Assembly: GCA_903877945.1 (NCBI GenBank)
Contig: CAIRFY010000248.1
Location: 1-12,283, forward strand
DNA: 12,283 nucleotides
Origin: an uncultured Oscillochloris sp.
GTDB taxonomy: Bacteria; Chloroflexota; Chloroflexia; Chloroflexales; Chloroflexaceae
Direction: 5' to 3'
Shown: one piece after another, positions 1 to 7,797 of the stretch
Layout: each line of letters starts with the position of its first letter
How positions within the stretch are numbered: the first letter of the stretch is position 1
Position numbers and translations under genes: made by a program
The notes under the pieces: generated by a model
What the model saw: only the letters and a program-made list of their open reading frames with translations
Database searches by the model: none
Told to the model about the DNA's origin: nothing

Positions 1-137
1 ACAAGGTTTCAGGTACCAGGTTTCAGCTTTACCGTGTGGCGATGAGGCGAGGATGCGACGAGGCGATGAGGCGATACGGAGCGCCTCACCGCGTCATCGT
101 TTCGTCGCTGAATTGTCACGCTGGTTTGAACCATGCC
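1..137. repeat. Hairpin repeat element, copy A (left end cut by window)
   Basis: Starts inside the terminal motif (acaaggtttcagg) and ends at gaaccatgcc. Its left half is almost identical to copy B (143-271). It includes the block cagctttaccgtgtggcg and an octamer-like run of gcgatgag, gcgaggat, gcgacgag units. The right half (about 72-137) has diverged, so the hairpin is degraded compared with copies B and C. It is followed by TTATA and then copy B. Nothing in it looks coding; the open frames through it are by-products of the repeats. Confidence 0.8.
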
Positions 138-142
138 TTATA

Positions 143-271
143 GACAAGGTTTCAGGTACCAGGTTTCAGCTTTACAGTGTGGCGATGAGGCGAGGATGCG
201 ACGAGGCGCTGCTATCGCATCCTCGCCTCATCGCGTCCCCGCCACACGGTAAAGCTGTTCTGAACCATGTC
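143..271. repeat. Hairpin repeat element, copy B (129 bp, MITE-like)
   Basis: The ends are imperfect terminal inverted repeats: gacaaggttt on the left and gaaccatgtc on the right (reverse complement gacatggttc). Inside, cagctttacagtgtggcg pairs with cgccacacggtaaagctg with one mismatch. A further arm, gcgatgaggcgaggatgcga, pairs perfectly with its inverted copy, so nearly the whole unit can fold into one hairpin. Copy C (8884-9012) has the same length of 129 bp. The right flank is TTA (272-274), which is the stop codon of the adjacent minus-strand gene. There is no coding capacity. A non-autonomous mobile element is the best reading; a REP-like or RNA-hairpin role remains possible. Confidence 0.85.
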
Positions 272-3200
272 TTAGGAAGCAACCTCTTTAATTGGGCGCA
301 GAATTAACTGCCACCCTGTCGCCTGGTGAAATGCCACCTGTACCGCCTCGATTGCAGCCGCATCAAGGTCGCCGCCATACCGAACCTCAACCACCTCTCG
401 CTGTACGTATATCGACGAGGGCATCACCAGCTTTGTCTCATCAGGAACCACCGTTCGTAGCTCCGACTCCAGCGCCGCGTGCTGGGCGTGAGGGCGCAGG
501 CGTACCGCCCACCCTGTGCGCCGCACAACCTCTTCGATCTGCGCGGCATAGCGATGGATGTCGACATGCGGCAGCGGGAATCGCACGATAAGGAATCCGT
601 TGGTGGGGTCAGGATCGATCTTCAGGGCAATTCCAGTCAGTACCTCTTCGGCAATAGTCAATGCGACCGTCCGCTCACAGCGATCCGCCACCGCTGTCCC
701 AACGACAAACTGAAGCTTGCGCTTGATTGACTCTGACTTCGTTGGTGATACCACGGGCGAAATCGTAGGCGGAGCGGTAGGAACCAGGACAGCCTGAAAT
801 CCCGTGCGTTCCTCAATCGCCGTCAGCGCAGACTGGAGCGCATCGTCCGCTGGTTCGCCATAGCAGACCACCTTCACGCGGCGCTCTAATGGGATTACGG
901 TGGGGACACCCTTGATCGTCACGAGCGGTCGCAGGTGAAGCTGGACAATGTTGAGCAGCGCGGTATGATCCGTCTCCCCGCCGATCTCCACGTCTACAGG
1001 CAACTCTGCGCGCAGCGCCGCAAGCTGGGGGCCATAACGCGCCTCTGCAGTCAGCGGAAAGCGAAAGCGCAGTGTGATGTTCCCTGTATCTGGATCGATG
1101 CTGCGCCGATACAAGTCTTTCGCTCCGCGTAGATACCAGTCAATGCGCTGCTGGATGGCATGCATATCCGGCCGTGGCTGGGTAGACCGATCCTCAAGGG
1201 CGTCCTCCCAGCGAGCCGCCAGCCGCACCGACCAGCGGGCGTCCTGAAGCGGGTGTGTGGCAGGCACGAGGGTAAACACGCGGGGGTTCGCCACGATCAG
1301 CCGGGCAACATGCAGCCGCCACGAAAGGTCATCTACCGTATGTCCAACCGCCGCCACGAGCGTGTCGAGGTCGTAGGATTGCGCGGGATTCATCGCCGAT
1401 GCGACTGCGCGGGCGGAGACATGACTGCGGTAGGTGTTGCTCTGGAGCATCCAGTCGTCGATGACCCGCTGCTGTGCATCGCTGGTCGAAGAGGAGGGAA
1501 TATCCCAGTGACCAACCCACACCACCACATCGCGGATGCCCACGAGTTGGTTGGCGGGCTGACGGCTTGGCCCAATGCCCGTAATGATCCCCGCCGCCAC
1601 GCGCTGACAGAACCAGGGCACAATCGCCGCGCCGTTGATCCGTGCAAGAATGAGGCTGCCATCTTCAATGCGTGGGGTATCCACCGGCGCGTTCTGCCGC
1701 AGGGTGGCGGGCGGCATCAGGCGGTAAAACCCTTCGAGTGCAATCATCGGATGGAAGTGCTGCGGGCCAGCGCGCAGCACATCTACCACGGCCTGGATCT
1801 CCTCGGGCGTACCCTCGACCCCATACCAGCGCCGCGCTACCTCACGGGTCTCGATTACCACTGGCTCGACCGGGCGACCTTCCTCTTCCCAGAGGGCCAG
1901 GGCCAAGGTATCCGCACTATCAGGGGCCGCCTGGCGCGTTCGCTGCGACCGGGCGGGCTGGACGTGGGCGGCAGTTCCTGTGCGTGTGGCCCGTCTGGTC
2001 GTCGGCACATGCAACACGTCTCCGGTTGGTGGGAGTACCACCGACATACCACTGGCGCGTAATCCCTCGGCCAAGCTGCTACGTGCGCCCCCATCACCGT
2101 GAACCAATGCAACCATGCGCGGGCGGATCTGCTGAGCGAACCCGATCAGTTCGGCTTGATCCGCGTGGCCGGAGAGGTAGTAGGTTGTCACCTTGGCGGC
2201 CACCGTAACGGTCTGTTCGCCCAGGACAACAGAGTTTTGCAGACCAGCGGCGACCTGCTGGAGCGCCCGACCCGGAGCTTCCTCGTCCTGATAGCCGGTG
2301 AGCGCCACCGTCGCCTCAGGCCGTGGGAGCAGGCGCTCAGCGTACCAGCGGCTCGGCCCGCCGGTCAGCATCCCCGAGCTGGCGATAATACAGCTAGGCT
2401 GACCCTGGAGGATGCCCTTGCGCAGCGCGGGTTCGACCATGTGGATCGTGTCAGTAAAGAACACCGGCTGGCCGCGCACAATCCGCTGGCGCACCGCCGG
2501 GCTGAGGAAGGTCGGGATCGTGCTGTAAGCCGCACACACGCGGCGCACCAGGCCGTCTACCCACACGGTGAAGTGTGGGATCTCCCGTCGCCGCTGGGCC
2601 TCCTGGAGAATGAGGATCACCTCTTGGGCGCGGCCCAGGGCGAAGGCCGGGATGAGGACGTGGCCACCGCGCTGGATAGCCGCCGCCACCTCGGCCACTA
2701 GGCGCTGCTCCTCCAACCTGCGGTGCGCGTGTTCGCGCCCGCCGTAGGTTGACTCTAAGATCAGGATGTCGGGTTCGCTAACGAGGGGTACCTGTGCGCC
2801 CTGGATGGTACGCTGCGGAGCCACGCTAATATCGCCGGAGATGACCACTCGCCCCTCGGGATGCTCAAGGCCCACGCTCACGGCCCCGGCGATGTGGCCC
2901 GCCAGCCGCAGTGAGATCAGCAAGCCCGGGATCTCGGGGATCGGGAGTCGATCATCGACCGGCAGGGGCAGCAGGTGGCGCAGCATCTGCTCGACCGCCT
3001 CGCCGTCGTACAGGGGCAGTTCCAACTCCTCTGCGGCACGCTTCTCCATCACCGCGATGGCATCAGCCAGCATGATCGTCATGAGCCGGATGCTGGCCGA
3101 TGTGGTATAGATCGGCGCACTCGGGAACATACGGTGCAGAACTGGCAGCGCACCGATATGGTCGGCGTGAGCGTGGGTGACGACAATCGCCGCAACCTGC

Positions 3201-3358
3201 TTCCCCTCCAAGAGCGAAAAATCCGGGAGCCGCTCCTCGGCGACACCGCTCATACGAACGCCCGCGTCTACGATCAGCCACGCATCACCGAAGCGTAGAG
3301 CAACGCAGCTCGCGCCAACTTCTGATGCCCCGCCGAGAAAGACAATATCAAATGCCAT
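272..3358 (-). CDS. Metallo-beta-lactamase / beta-CASP RNase-like protein with duplicated C-terminal module
   Basis: Predicted cytoplasmic metal-dependent nuclease of the CPSF73/RNase J superfamily, 1028 residues. Visible motifs are THAHADHIG (ligands H62, H64, D66, H67), H155, SGD with D176, LESTYGG with E202, the beta-CASP stretches PAFALGRAQE (about 237-246) and SSGMLTGGP, and SGHADQ with H398. The catalytic part ends near residue 450, about the usual length of the family. A further 570 or so residues follow: a proline/arginine-rich linker, an unrecognised region (about 480-735), then two related modules (about 735-861 and 875-1022). Each module has IDPD, RFPL, RY, HxAL, YG and TG(F/W)Q landmarks at matching spacing. 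The start ATG at 3358 is chosen because AGGA lies 5 bases upstream; a TTG 15 bases earlier is less likely. The TAA stop abuts repeat copy B. RNA as substrate is family inference. Confidence 0.9.
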   Translation of the reverse strand: MAFDIVFLGGASEVGASCVALRFGDAWLIVDAGVRMSGVAEERLPDFSLLEGKQVAAIVVTHAHADHIGALPVLHRMFPSAPIYTTSASIRLMTIMLADAIAVMEKRAAEELELPLYDGEAVEQMLRHLLPLPVDDRLPIPEIPGLLISLRLAGHIAGAVSVGLEHPEGRVVISGDISVAPQRTIQGAQVPLVSEPDILILESTYGGREHAHRRLEEQRLVAEVAAAIQRGGHVLIPAFALGRAQEVILILQEAQRRREIPHFTVWVDGLVRRVCAAYSTIPTFLSPAVRQRIVRGQPVFFTDTIHMVEPALRKGILQGQPSCIIASSGMLTGGPSRWYAERLLPRPEATVALTGYQDEEAPGRALQQVAAGLQNSVVLGEQTVTVAAKVTTYYLSGHADQAELIGFAQQIRPRMVALVHGDGGARSSLAEGLRASGMSVVLPPTGDVLHVPTTRRATRTGTAAHVQPARSQRTRQAAPDSADTLALALWEEEGRPVEPVVIETREVARRWYGVEGTPEEIQAVVDVLRAGPQHFHPMIALEGFYRLMPPATLRQNAPVDTPRIEDGSLILARINGAAIVPWFCQRVAAGIITGIGPSRQPANQLVGIRDVVVWVGHWDIPSSSTSDAQQRVIDDWMLQSNTYRSHVSARAVASAMNPAQSYDLDTLVAAVGHTVDDLSWRLHVARLIVANPRVFTLVPATHPLQDARWSVRLAARWEDALEDRSTQPRPDMHAIQQRIDWYLRGAKDLYRRSIDPDTGNITLRFRFPLTAEARYGPQLAALRAELPVDVEIGGETDHTALLNIVQLHLRPLVTIKGVPTVIPLERRVKVVCYGEPADDALQSALTAIEERTGFQAVLVPTAPPTISPVVSPTKSESIKRKLQFVVGTAVADRCERTVALTIAEEVLTGIALKIDPDPTNGFLIVRFPLPHVDIHRYAAQIEEVVRRTGWAVRLRPHAQHAALESELRTVVPDETKLVMPSSIYVQREVVEVRYGGDLDAAAIEAVQVAFHQATGWQLILRPIKEVAS

Positions 3359-3382
3359 AGGTGTCCTGCACAATAAGAGATG

Positions 3383-3411
3383 ATTAATGCCATATCAACC
3401 ACCATAGACAA
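3383..3411 (-). promoter_or_regulatory. Weak promoter candidate for the beta-CASP gene
   Basis: On the minus strand, TTGTCT (3411-3406) and ATTAAT (3388-3383) are separated by 17 bases. Each matches the sigma-70 consensus at four of six positions. The expected start near 3376 leaves a leader of about 18 nt that keeps the AGGA ribosome site intact. The -35 hexamer lies mostly in the terminal repeat of element D. Tentative. Confidence 0.3.
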
Positions 3412-3486
3412 GGTTTCAGATTGCAGATTTGCCGCAACAGGACGCGCCGCATGTGCACAAACTGTCACGTATCTGTGAACCTTGTC
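3407..3486. repeat. Short repeat element, copy D (80 bp)
   Basis: The left end gacaaggtttcaga and the right end tctgtgaaccttgtc are inverted repeats of each other with one small indel, and they match the ends of copies A-C. The interior is unrelated to the long hairpin of B and C. It is flanked by ATA on both sides (3404-3406 and 3487-3489), consistent with a 3-bp target duplication, or TA plus one base. It lies between the divergent beta-CASP and acylphosphatase genes. Confidence 0.65.
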
Positions 3487-3560
3487 ATACCGCAGAAACA
3501 AGCCAGTGAGGCTGAACAAAACGAAGCGCCAGGCAGGGCATTCGTGTGGTCGCCGGGCAG

Positions 3561-3666
3561 CCCTCACCCCCCAGCCCCCTCTCCCTGAACGGGAGAGGGG
3601 GAGCCGAGCGCATCCTGATGAAGAATCTCCCCTCTCCCCGTGCGGGAGAGGGGCCGGGGGTGAGGG
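3561..3666. repeat. CCCTCACCCC-type double-hairpin intergenic repeat
   Basis: Two perfect hairpins sit in tandem: cccctctccc-tgaac-gggagagggg (3576-3600) and cccctctccc-cgtgc-gggagagggg (3629-3653). Outer arms ccctcaccccc (from 3561) and gggggtgaggg (to 3666) are inverted copies, so the whole block can also fold as one large cruciform. Repeats of this look are widespread in intergenic DNA of Chloroflexota and some other bacteria (established knowledge). The location between divergent genes argues against a terminator. Apart from this block, element D and the promoter candidates, the 3359-3833 intergenic stretch shows nothing recognisable. Confidence 0.85.
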
Positions 3667-3712
3667 GGCCGGAGGTGACTTTGCTCATGCCCTGAAGCGC
3701 CAGGGCCATCTA

Positions 3713-3741
3713 TTGCGCAGAGTACCGCCCTGCGCTATACT
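3713..3741 (+). promoter_or_regulatory. Promoter candidate for acylphosphatase
   Basis: TTGCGC (3713-3718), a 17-base spacer and TATACT (3736-3741). The -10 matches five of six consensus positions, the -35 only three. The expected start near 3748 gives a leader of about 85 nt before the ATG at 3834. Confidence 0.45.
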
Positions 3742-3833
3742 CGGGGGTATTGATCGCCCATCACAAGCCAGTACATATGTGTGGCATCCGACAACTCCCC
3801 TCCTCTCCCACTATTATAATTCAGGAGTCATGC

Positions 3834-4112
3834 ATGGAACGGGTTCGCGCACATGTCTTCATTTCAGGTCGGGTTCAGGGAGTGAATTTTCGTGCCTATA
3901 TGCGTGATCGGGCACGTGAGGCCGGAGTTGAGGGCTGGGTGCGCAATCTGAGCGATAGTCGGGTTGAGGCGATCTTTGAGGGCACACGCCCCGCAGTGCA
4001 GCGACTGGTAAGCTGGTGCTACAGTGGTCCCGTTCATGCCGAGGTGGCAAAGGTGGAACTAGCATGGGAAGATCCTACCGGAAAAGAGAGCAGTTTCGCG
4101 ATTATCTGGTAG
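3834..4112 (+). CDS. acyP: Acylphosphatase
   Basis: Small cytoplasmic enzyme (92 residues) that hydrolyses the carboxyl-phosphate bond of acylphosphates. The N-terminal half carries the family signature: GRVQGVNFRAYMRDRA with the phosphate-binding loop and catalytic R20, then GWVRNLSD with catalytic N38, followed by VEAIFEG. The length is typical of the family. The ATG at 3834 is preceded by AGGAG with a 6-base gap, which excludes the earlier in-frame ATG at 3750. The next gene begins 103 bases downstream on the same strand with no hairpin between them, so co-transcription is possible. Nothing points to a specific substrate. Confidence 0.95.
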   Translation: MERVRAHVFISGRVQGVNFRAYMRDRAREAGVEGWVRNLSDSRVEAIFEGTRPAVQRLVSWCYSGPVHAEVAKVELAWEDPTGKESSFAIIW

Positions 4113-4215
4113 CACCCTTGCGCGGCTGCACATGCATGGAGAACACCCCCTCGCAACCCTATCCGCCACCCCAACCGTCTAAAAAGTACCGTCGCCAATG
4201 TGAAAGGGCGCGCTG

Positions 4216-5259
4216 ATGCAACAGTCTCGCTGGAAGCTTATCACCAGCGCGTTTATCAGTTTCGTGATCCTGGCCCTCGCCTTCCTCAACCGGGTCTGGA
4301 TCATTGAGGCGTTCGGCCTCCTCCGTGAGGCGCGGCCGATCTGGCTGATCGTTGCCTTTGCGCTGATCGGGCTGAGCTACCTCGTAAGCTCCCAGGTCTT
4401 CAATGTCGTCCTACGCTCACTTGGCTATAAAATAAGCCTCATGCGGCTGTGGGCCACGGCCCTGGTGGCAATTGTCGTCAGTCAGTCGGTGCCGGCTGGC
4501 GGCGTGGGTAGCTACGCCTTCCTGATGAGCAACTTCACCCGCCGTGGCATCTCGTCGGGCGAGGCGGCTCTGATCGCCTCGCTCGAAACCCTGAGCTACG
4601 CGGTCTCGATGCTGCTGATCTTCACCTTCAGCCTGTTCTACCTAGCCAGTCGCGGGCTGAACACCGGCGAGTCCAGCTATGTGGCCGCAATCGTCGGCGT
4701 CGCCCTGATCAGCACAGTGGCCTTCGCACTCACCCGCCACGAGTCTACGCTGCGCAGATGGCTGCTCGGTCTGAAAAATGGCCTGTCCCGCGTGCTCGGT
4801 CGGCAATGGGGCGACAACTGGGTGAACGTGATTGTCACCGACCTGACTCGGGGCCGCACGCTCCTCTCTAGCCGTCGCCGCGACGTGGCTCTGCTGGTGT
4901 TCATCCAGATCACCGCCCTGAGCGGTCATAGCCTGGCGATGCTGTTGGTACTCCATAGCCTGAATGTCAGCACCACCTTCGGGGCAGTGATGGCCGCTTT
5001 CGGTATTGCCCTGATCACGTCCACCTTCAATGTGCTTCCCGGCGGCGGCGGCACCGTCGAGGCCGCCTTGGTGGCAATTCTCAGCCAACTTGGTGTTGGC
5101 CCGGCGGCCGTGCCAGCGGCGATCATCTTTCGCCTCTTCAACTTCTGGCTGGCGGCACCGATTGCTGCCGCCGCCTACCACTGGCTCATGCACGAGCAGG
5201 TGACGCCCCTCGTCTCGTGCTACCGGGTCGGCGAGGCCACCGCGCCACGCGCTGAGTAG
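4216..5259 (+). CDS. UPF0104 / LPG synthase-TM-like flippase-family membrane protein
   Basis: Polytopic inner-membrane protein of 347 residues with about eight hydrophobic segments (for example 10-28, 41-62, 78-96, 127-145, 155-172, 225-248, 257-275, 298-322). The pattern fits the family of integral membrane proteins related to the transmembrane part of MprF and to AglD: a glycine-rich SVPAGGVGSYAFL loop (91-103), a second loop FNVLPGGGGTVEAAL (271-285), and a cytoplasmic basic stretch (SSRRRD, 218-223). Some relatives move or modify lipids; here the substrate is unknown. No soluble lysyl-transferase domain is attached. The start has GAAAGGG seven bases upstream. It converges on secF with an 11-base gap. 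Confidence 0.85.
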   Translation: MQQSRWKLITSAFISFVILALAFLNRVWIIEAFGLLREARPIWLIVAFALIGLSYLVSSQVFNVVLRSLGYKISLMRLWATALVAIVVSQSVPAGGVGSYAFLMSNFTRRGISSGEAALIASLETLSYAVSMLLIFTFSLFYLASRGLNTGESSYVAAIVGVALISTVAFALTRHESTLRRWLLGLKNGLSRVLGRQWGDNWVNVIVTDLTRGRTLLSSRRRDVALLVFIQITALSGHSLAMLLVLHSLNVSTTFGAVMAAFGIALITSTFNVLPGGGGTVEAALVAILSQLGVGPAAVPAAIIFRLFNFWLAAPIAAAAYHWLMHEQVTPLVSCYRVGEATAPRAE

Positions 5260-5289
5260 GGGCGCAGTCGCTACACGGCGGCTGCGCCC
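5260..5289. terminator. GC-rich hairpin shared by convergent gene ends
   Basis: The arm gggcgcag (5260-5267) pairs perfectly with ctgcgccc (5282-5289). Four inner pairs (one G-U) extend the stem to 12 bp around a 6-base loop. It begins directly after the stop of the flippase-like gene and contains the secF stop codon (5271-5273). There is no T-run on either side, so intrinsic termination is uncertain, but no other hairpin serves either gene. Confidence 0.45.
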
Positions 5290-6275
5290 TGATCTCCGTC
5301 CGGGCCGCCACGGCGAAACCAGTTCTGCCACTCGCGGTGTTCCCAGACGACCAAGAGCTGAGCGGCGTTGAAGATTGACGAGTACGTGCCGCTGATCAGG
5401 CCGATCAGCAAGATGGCGATAAAGTTGCGGATGCTCTGACCACCGAAGAGCAGCAGCGCCGTGAGGGTGAACAGCGTTGTCATCTGCGTGTTAATCGAGC
5501 GCGGCAGAGTCTGCACAACGCTGTGGTTGACGATATTATCGAAGATTTCCCCAGAGCGCCGATTGATCAGATTCTCGCGGATGCGGTCGAAGACCACAAT
5601 GGTATCGTGAACCGAGAAGCTGAGGATCGTGAGCAGGGCCGTCAGGAAGAGCGCGTCAACCTCAAGCCCAAAGAAGGTGCCGAGGATCGCGGCGACGCCG
5701 AGAACCAACAGCACGTCGTGGAGCATCGCCACGAGCGCACACACGCCGTAGCGTAGCGGATGCGGAGCTTGGCGGAAGGCCCACGTCAGATAGAGCAGAA
5801 TAAACAGCGAGGCCCCCAACACCGCAATAACCGCGCTGCGCGTACTCTCCTGGCTCACCGTCGGGCCGACAGTCTCAAACTGTTCGCGGGTCACGTCCCC
5901 AAAGGTCGCCTTCAAACCATTGAGAACCGCATTAATCTGGCTGTTCGGGTCATTCGGGTTGAGTGCCACCGTGCGTACCAGTACCACACCCGTGGGAGCG
6001 CCCTGTATATCCTTGGAAATCTGTACCTGAGCGCCCTCAAAGCCATTCTTGGCAAAGACATCGCTGACCGCGCTGGTGGTTACATCAGCAGTACCTTTAC
6101 CAGAAAAGCGCAATTCCCACATCGATCCGCCGCTAAAATCGATACTCGGGCGCAAGCCAATCGCGAAACTACCCGTCGTGATCAGCGGGTGCAGCAAGAG
6201 AAAGTAGAGTCCCGGCAGAATAATCAGCAGTGATATGCTGAACCACCAATAGCGACGGCGGACGAGATATTCCAT
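5271..6275 (-). CDS. secF: Protein translocase subunit SecF
   Basis: Inner-membrane RND-type partner of SecD that uses the proton gradient to help exported proteins leave the SecYEG channel. The protein has 334 residues: TM1 at 11-29, the SecF signature IDFSGGSMWELRF (45-57), an extracytoplasmic P domain (about 58-140) and TM2-TM6. The conserved VHDTIVVFDRIREN motif is at 222-235. Length and order of segments are normal. The start ATG is preceded by AGGA with a 7-base gap. It follows secD by 30 bases and shares its transcript. The C-terminal tail is glycine- and alanine-rich and overlaps the hairpin at the convergent junction. Confidence 0.97.
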   Translation of the reverse strand: MEYLVRRRYWWFSISLLIILPGLYFLLLHPLITTGSFAIGLRPSIDFSGGSMWELRFSGKGTADVTTSAVSDVFAKNGFEGAQVQISKDIQGAPTGVVLVRTVALNPNDPNSQINAVLNGLKATFGDVTREQFETVGPTVSQESTRSAVIAVLGASLFILLYLTWAFRQAPHPLRYGVCALVAMLHDVLLVLGVAAILGTFFGLEVDALFLTALLTILSFSVHDTIVVFDRIRENLINRRSGEIFDNIVNHSVVQTLPRSINTQMTTLFTLTALLLFGGQSIRNFIAILLIGLISGTYSSIFNAAQLLVVWEHREWQNWFRRGGPDGDQGAAAV

Positions 6276-6305
6276 GGCGGTGTCCTGTATCCAGTCTTCG
6301 GTAAG

Positions 6306-7724
6306 TTACATCGCCTCGGCGGGAGTGGTGGGCTCGGCTGATGGCGTGTTGCGCCGGTCGATCCCAAAGAGCCAAGCGTACTGCTCGCTAAACATCGGTG
6401 CAGCGAGACGCAGGAAGGTGCGAGTGACGACGATGGCGGTGAACAGGCTAACCACGATGCCTAGGAAGAGGGTGATCGCAAAACCCTTGATGATGCTCAC
6501 GCCGAAACTGTTACCGAACAGGAACAGCACAATGCTCGTGATGATCGTCGAGACGTTCGAGTCGCGGATGGCCGGCCAGGACTCCTCAAACCCGAGTTCA
6601 AGGGCAGTCCGAATATCGCGACCCCGGCGGTACTCCTCGCGCAGACGGGCGAAGATCAGCACGTTGGCGTCTACCGCTAGGCCAATCGAAAGGATAAATC
6701 CGGCGATGCCCGGCAGTGTCAGCGTGATCGGGATCAGTCGATAGATCGCAAAACTGATCGCCGTGTAGATCATCAGGGCCAGAGCGGCAAGGAATCCGGG
6801 CAGCCGGTAGAACAGGATCATAAACAGGGCGACCACCACCAGACCAGCGATACCCGCCACAATACTGGTGTTCACCGACACCTGACCCAGCGTCGCCGTA
6901 ACCAAGCGACTCTTCTCCACTACCAGCGGGATGGGCAACGCGCCGTACTTCAGTTCGTTGAGGATACGGTCGCGGTCGGCAGGGGTATTCGTCTCAATCA
7001 CGCCAGAGCCATTGGGCAGGGCCGCGTTGATCACCGGGCAACTCACGACCTGACTGTCAAGGACAATACACATCGGCTTACCGACGCTGGCCGCCGTGAA
7101 CTTCTCAAGGCCAAGCGCCGAGTTGCCCTTAAACGCGAAGGCGACGGCCGGGCGACTGCCCAGGGTGCCGCCCTGCGAGAAGGCGGGCTGCACCGCGCCC
7201 GTGTCGAGATCTTTACCGTCGGTGATGCTCTGGTAGATCGGACCAGTGGGAACAGTGTTCGTCAGCGTGGCCGTGCCAGAGACCGGGTTTGTATTCGTCA
7301 GCTTGGTCGGGTTCGGGTCGCCCGTCGTGCGAACCACCGTCCCCGTGGGAATGTACTGGCCCTGGGGATCGATAAACTCCAGGCGACCGGTGCCGCGCAG
7401 CGTTTCAACCGCCTGATCAGGGTTTTCTACACCCGGCAGTTCAACGATGATGCGGTCATTGCCCGCCACCTGCACCACCGTCTCGCCAACGCCGAGGCCA
7501 TTGACTCGGCGCTCAATCACGCCCGCCGCCGTCTGCACCTCGTCCTTTGTCGCAGTGGTATTCGTCGTCCGCAGCAGCACCTGGATGCCGCCCTGGAGGT
7601 CAAGGCCGAGGCGGAAGCGCACATCGCGCCCGAGGAAGTTCTGGCTAGGGGAGAAATTGATGAAGAGTACCACCCCAGCGACAATCACGATCAGCAACAG
7701 GGAGTAGAGATCTCGGCTACGCAC
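6306..7724 (-). CDS. secD: Protein translocase subunit SecD
   Basis: RND-type membrane protein working with SecF in the late step of protein export. With the GTG start at 7724 it has 472 residues: TM1 at about 6-24, RFRLGLDLQGG (36-46), the P1 extracytoplasmic domain, and a C-terminal five-helix block with GLAVDANVLIFARLREE (348-364). GTG is preferred because GGGTGG lies six bases upstream, the resulting N-terminus (MRSRDLYSLLL) looks like other SecD proteins, and the promoter at 7797-7769 predicts transcription from about 7762. An upstream TTG at 7760 would then be practically leaderless. An insertion-like stretch rich in T, N, G and P (about 125-170) lies in P1. Cysteines C219 and C229 occupy positions that I recall as usually alanine, in a predicted beta-hairpin. 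Confidence 0.96.
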   Translation of the reverse strand: MRSRDLYSLLLIVIVAGVVLFINFSPSQNFLGRDVRFRLGLDLQGGIQVLLRTTNTTATKDEVQTAAGVIERRVNGLGVGETVVQVAGNDRIIVELPGVENPDQAVETLRGTGRLEFIDPQGQYIPTGTVVRTTGDPNPTKLTNTNPVSGTATLTNTVPTGPIYQSITDGKDLDTGAVQPAFSQGGTLGSRPAVAFAFKGNSALGLEKFTAASVGKPMCIVLDSQVVSCPVINAALPNGSGVIETNTPADRDRILNELKYGALPIPLVVEKSRLVTATLGQVSVNTSIVAGIAGLVVVALFMILFYRLPGFLAALALMIYTAISFAIYRLIPITLTLPGIAGFILSIGLAVDANVLIFARLREEYRRGRDIRTALELGFEESWPAIRDSNVSTIITSIVLFLFGNSFGVSIIKGFAITLFLGIVVSLFTAIVVTRTFLRLAAPMFSEQYAWLFGIDRRNTPSAEPTTPAEAM

Positions 7725-7768
7725 AATAAACCACCCGATTCCGTTGTGAGCTGATTGCAAACCGCGCC

Positions 7769-7797
7769 ATTATAGACGTGGCTAGGACGAGTGTCAA
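7769..7797 (-). promoter_or_regulatory. Consensus sigma-70-type promoter for secDF
   Basis: On the minus strand, a perfect TTGACA (7797-7792), a 17-base spacer and a perfect TATAAT (7774-7769). The -35 begins one base after the stop codon of the dsbA-like gene. The predicted start is near 7762, giving a leader of about 38 nt to the GTG at 7724. Confidence 0.9.

Noticed and set aside
53..307. 84-codon frame through the repeats
   Set aside because: It arises from the repeat units of copies A and B and has no ribosome site.
1160..2062. 300-codon open frame on the plus strand (and others at 1672-2208 and 2099-2701)
   Set aside because: They lie opposite the beta-CASP gene, whose motifs and ribosome site are clear. 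The translations are arginine-, histidine- and glycine-rich, as expected of an antisense frame in GC-rich coding DNA.
3370..3398. Minus-strand TTGATA-17-TATTGT upstream of the beta-CASP gene
   Set aside because: The predicted start near 3363 would cut off the AGGA ribosome site, so the overlapping candidate at 3383-3411 is preferred.
3815..3820. TATAAT just before the acylphosphatase gene
   Set aside because: A transcript from it would begin inside the AGGAG ribosome site, so it is unlikely to drive this gene; it is probably an AT-rich spacer.
4016..4216. 66-codon frame overlapping the acylphosphatase end
   Set aside because: It has no ribosome site, overlaps a clear gene in another frame and has low-complexity proline-rich content.
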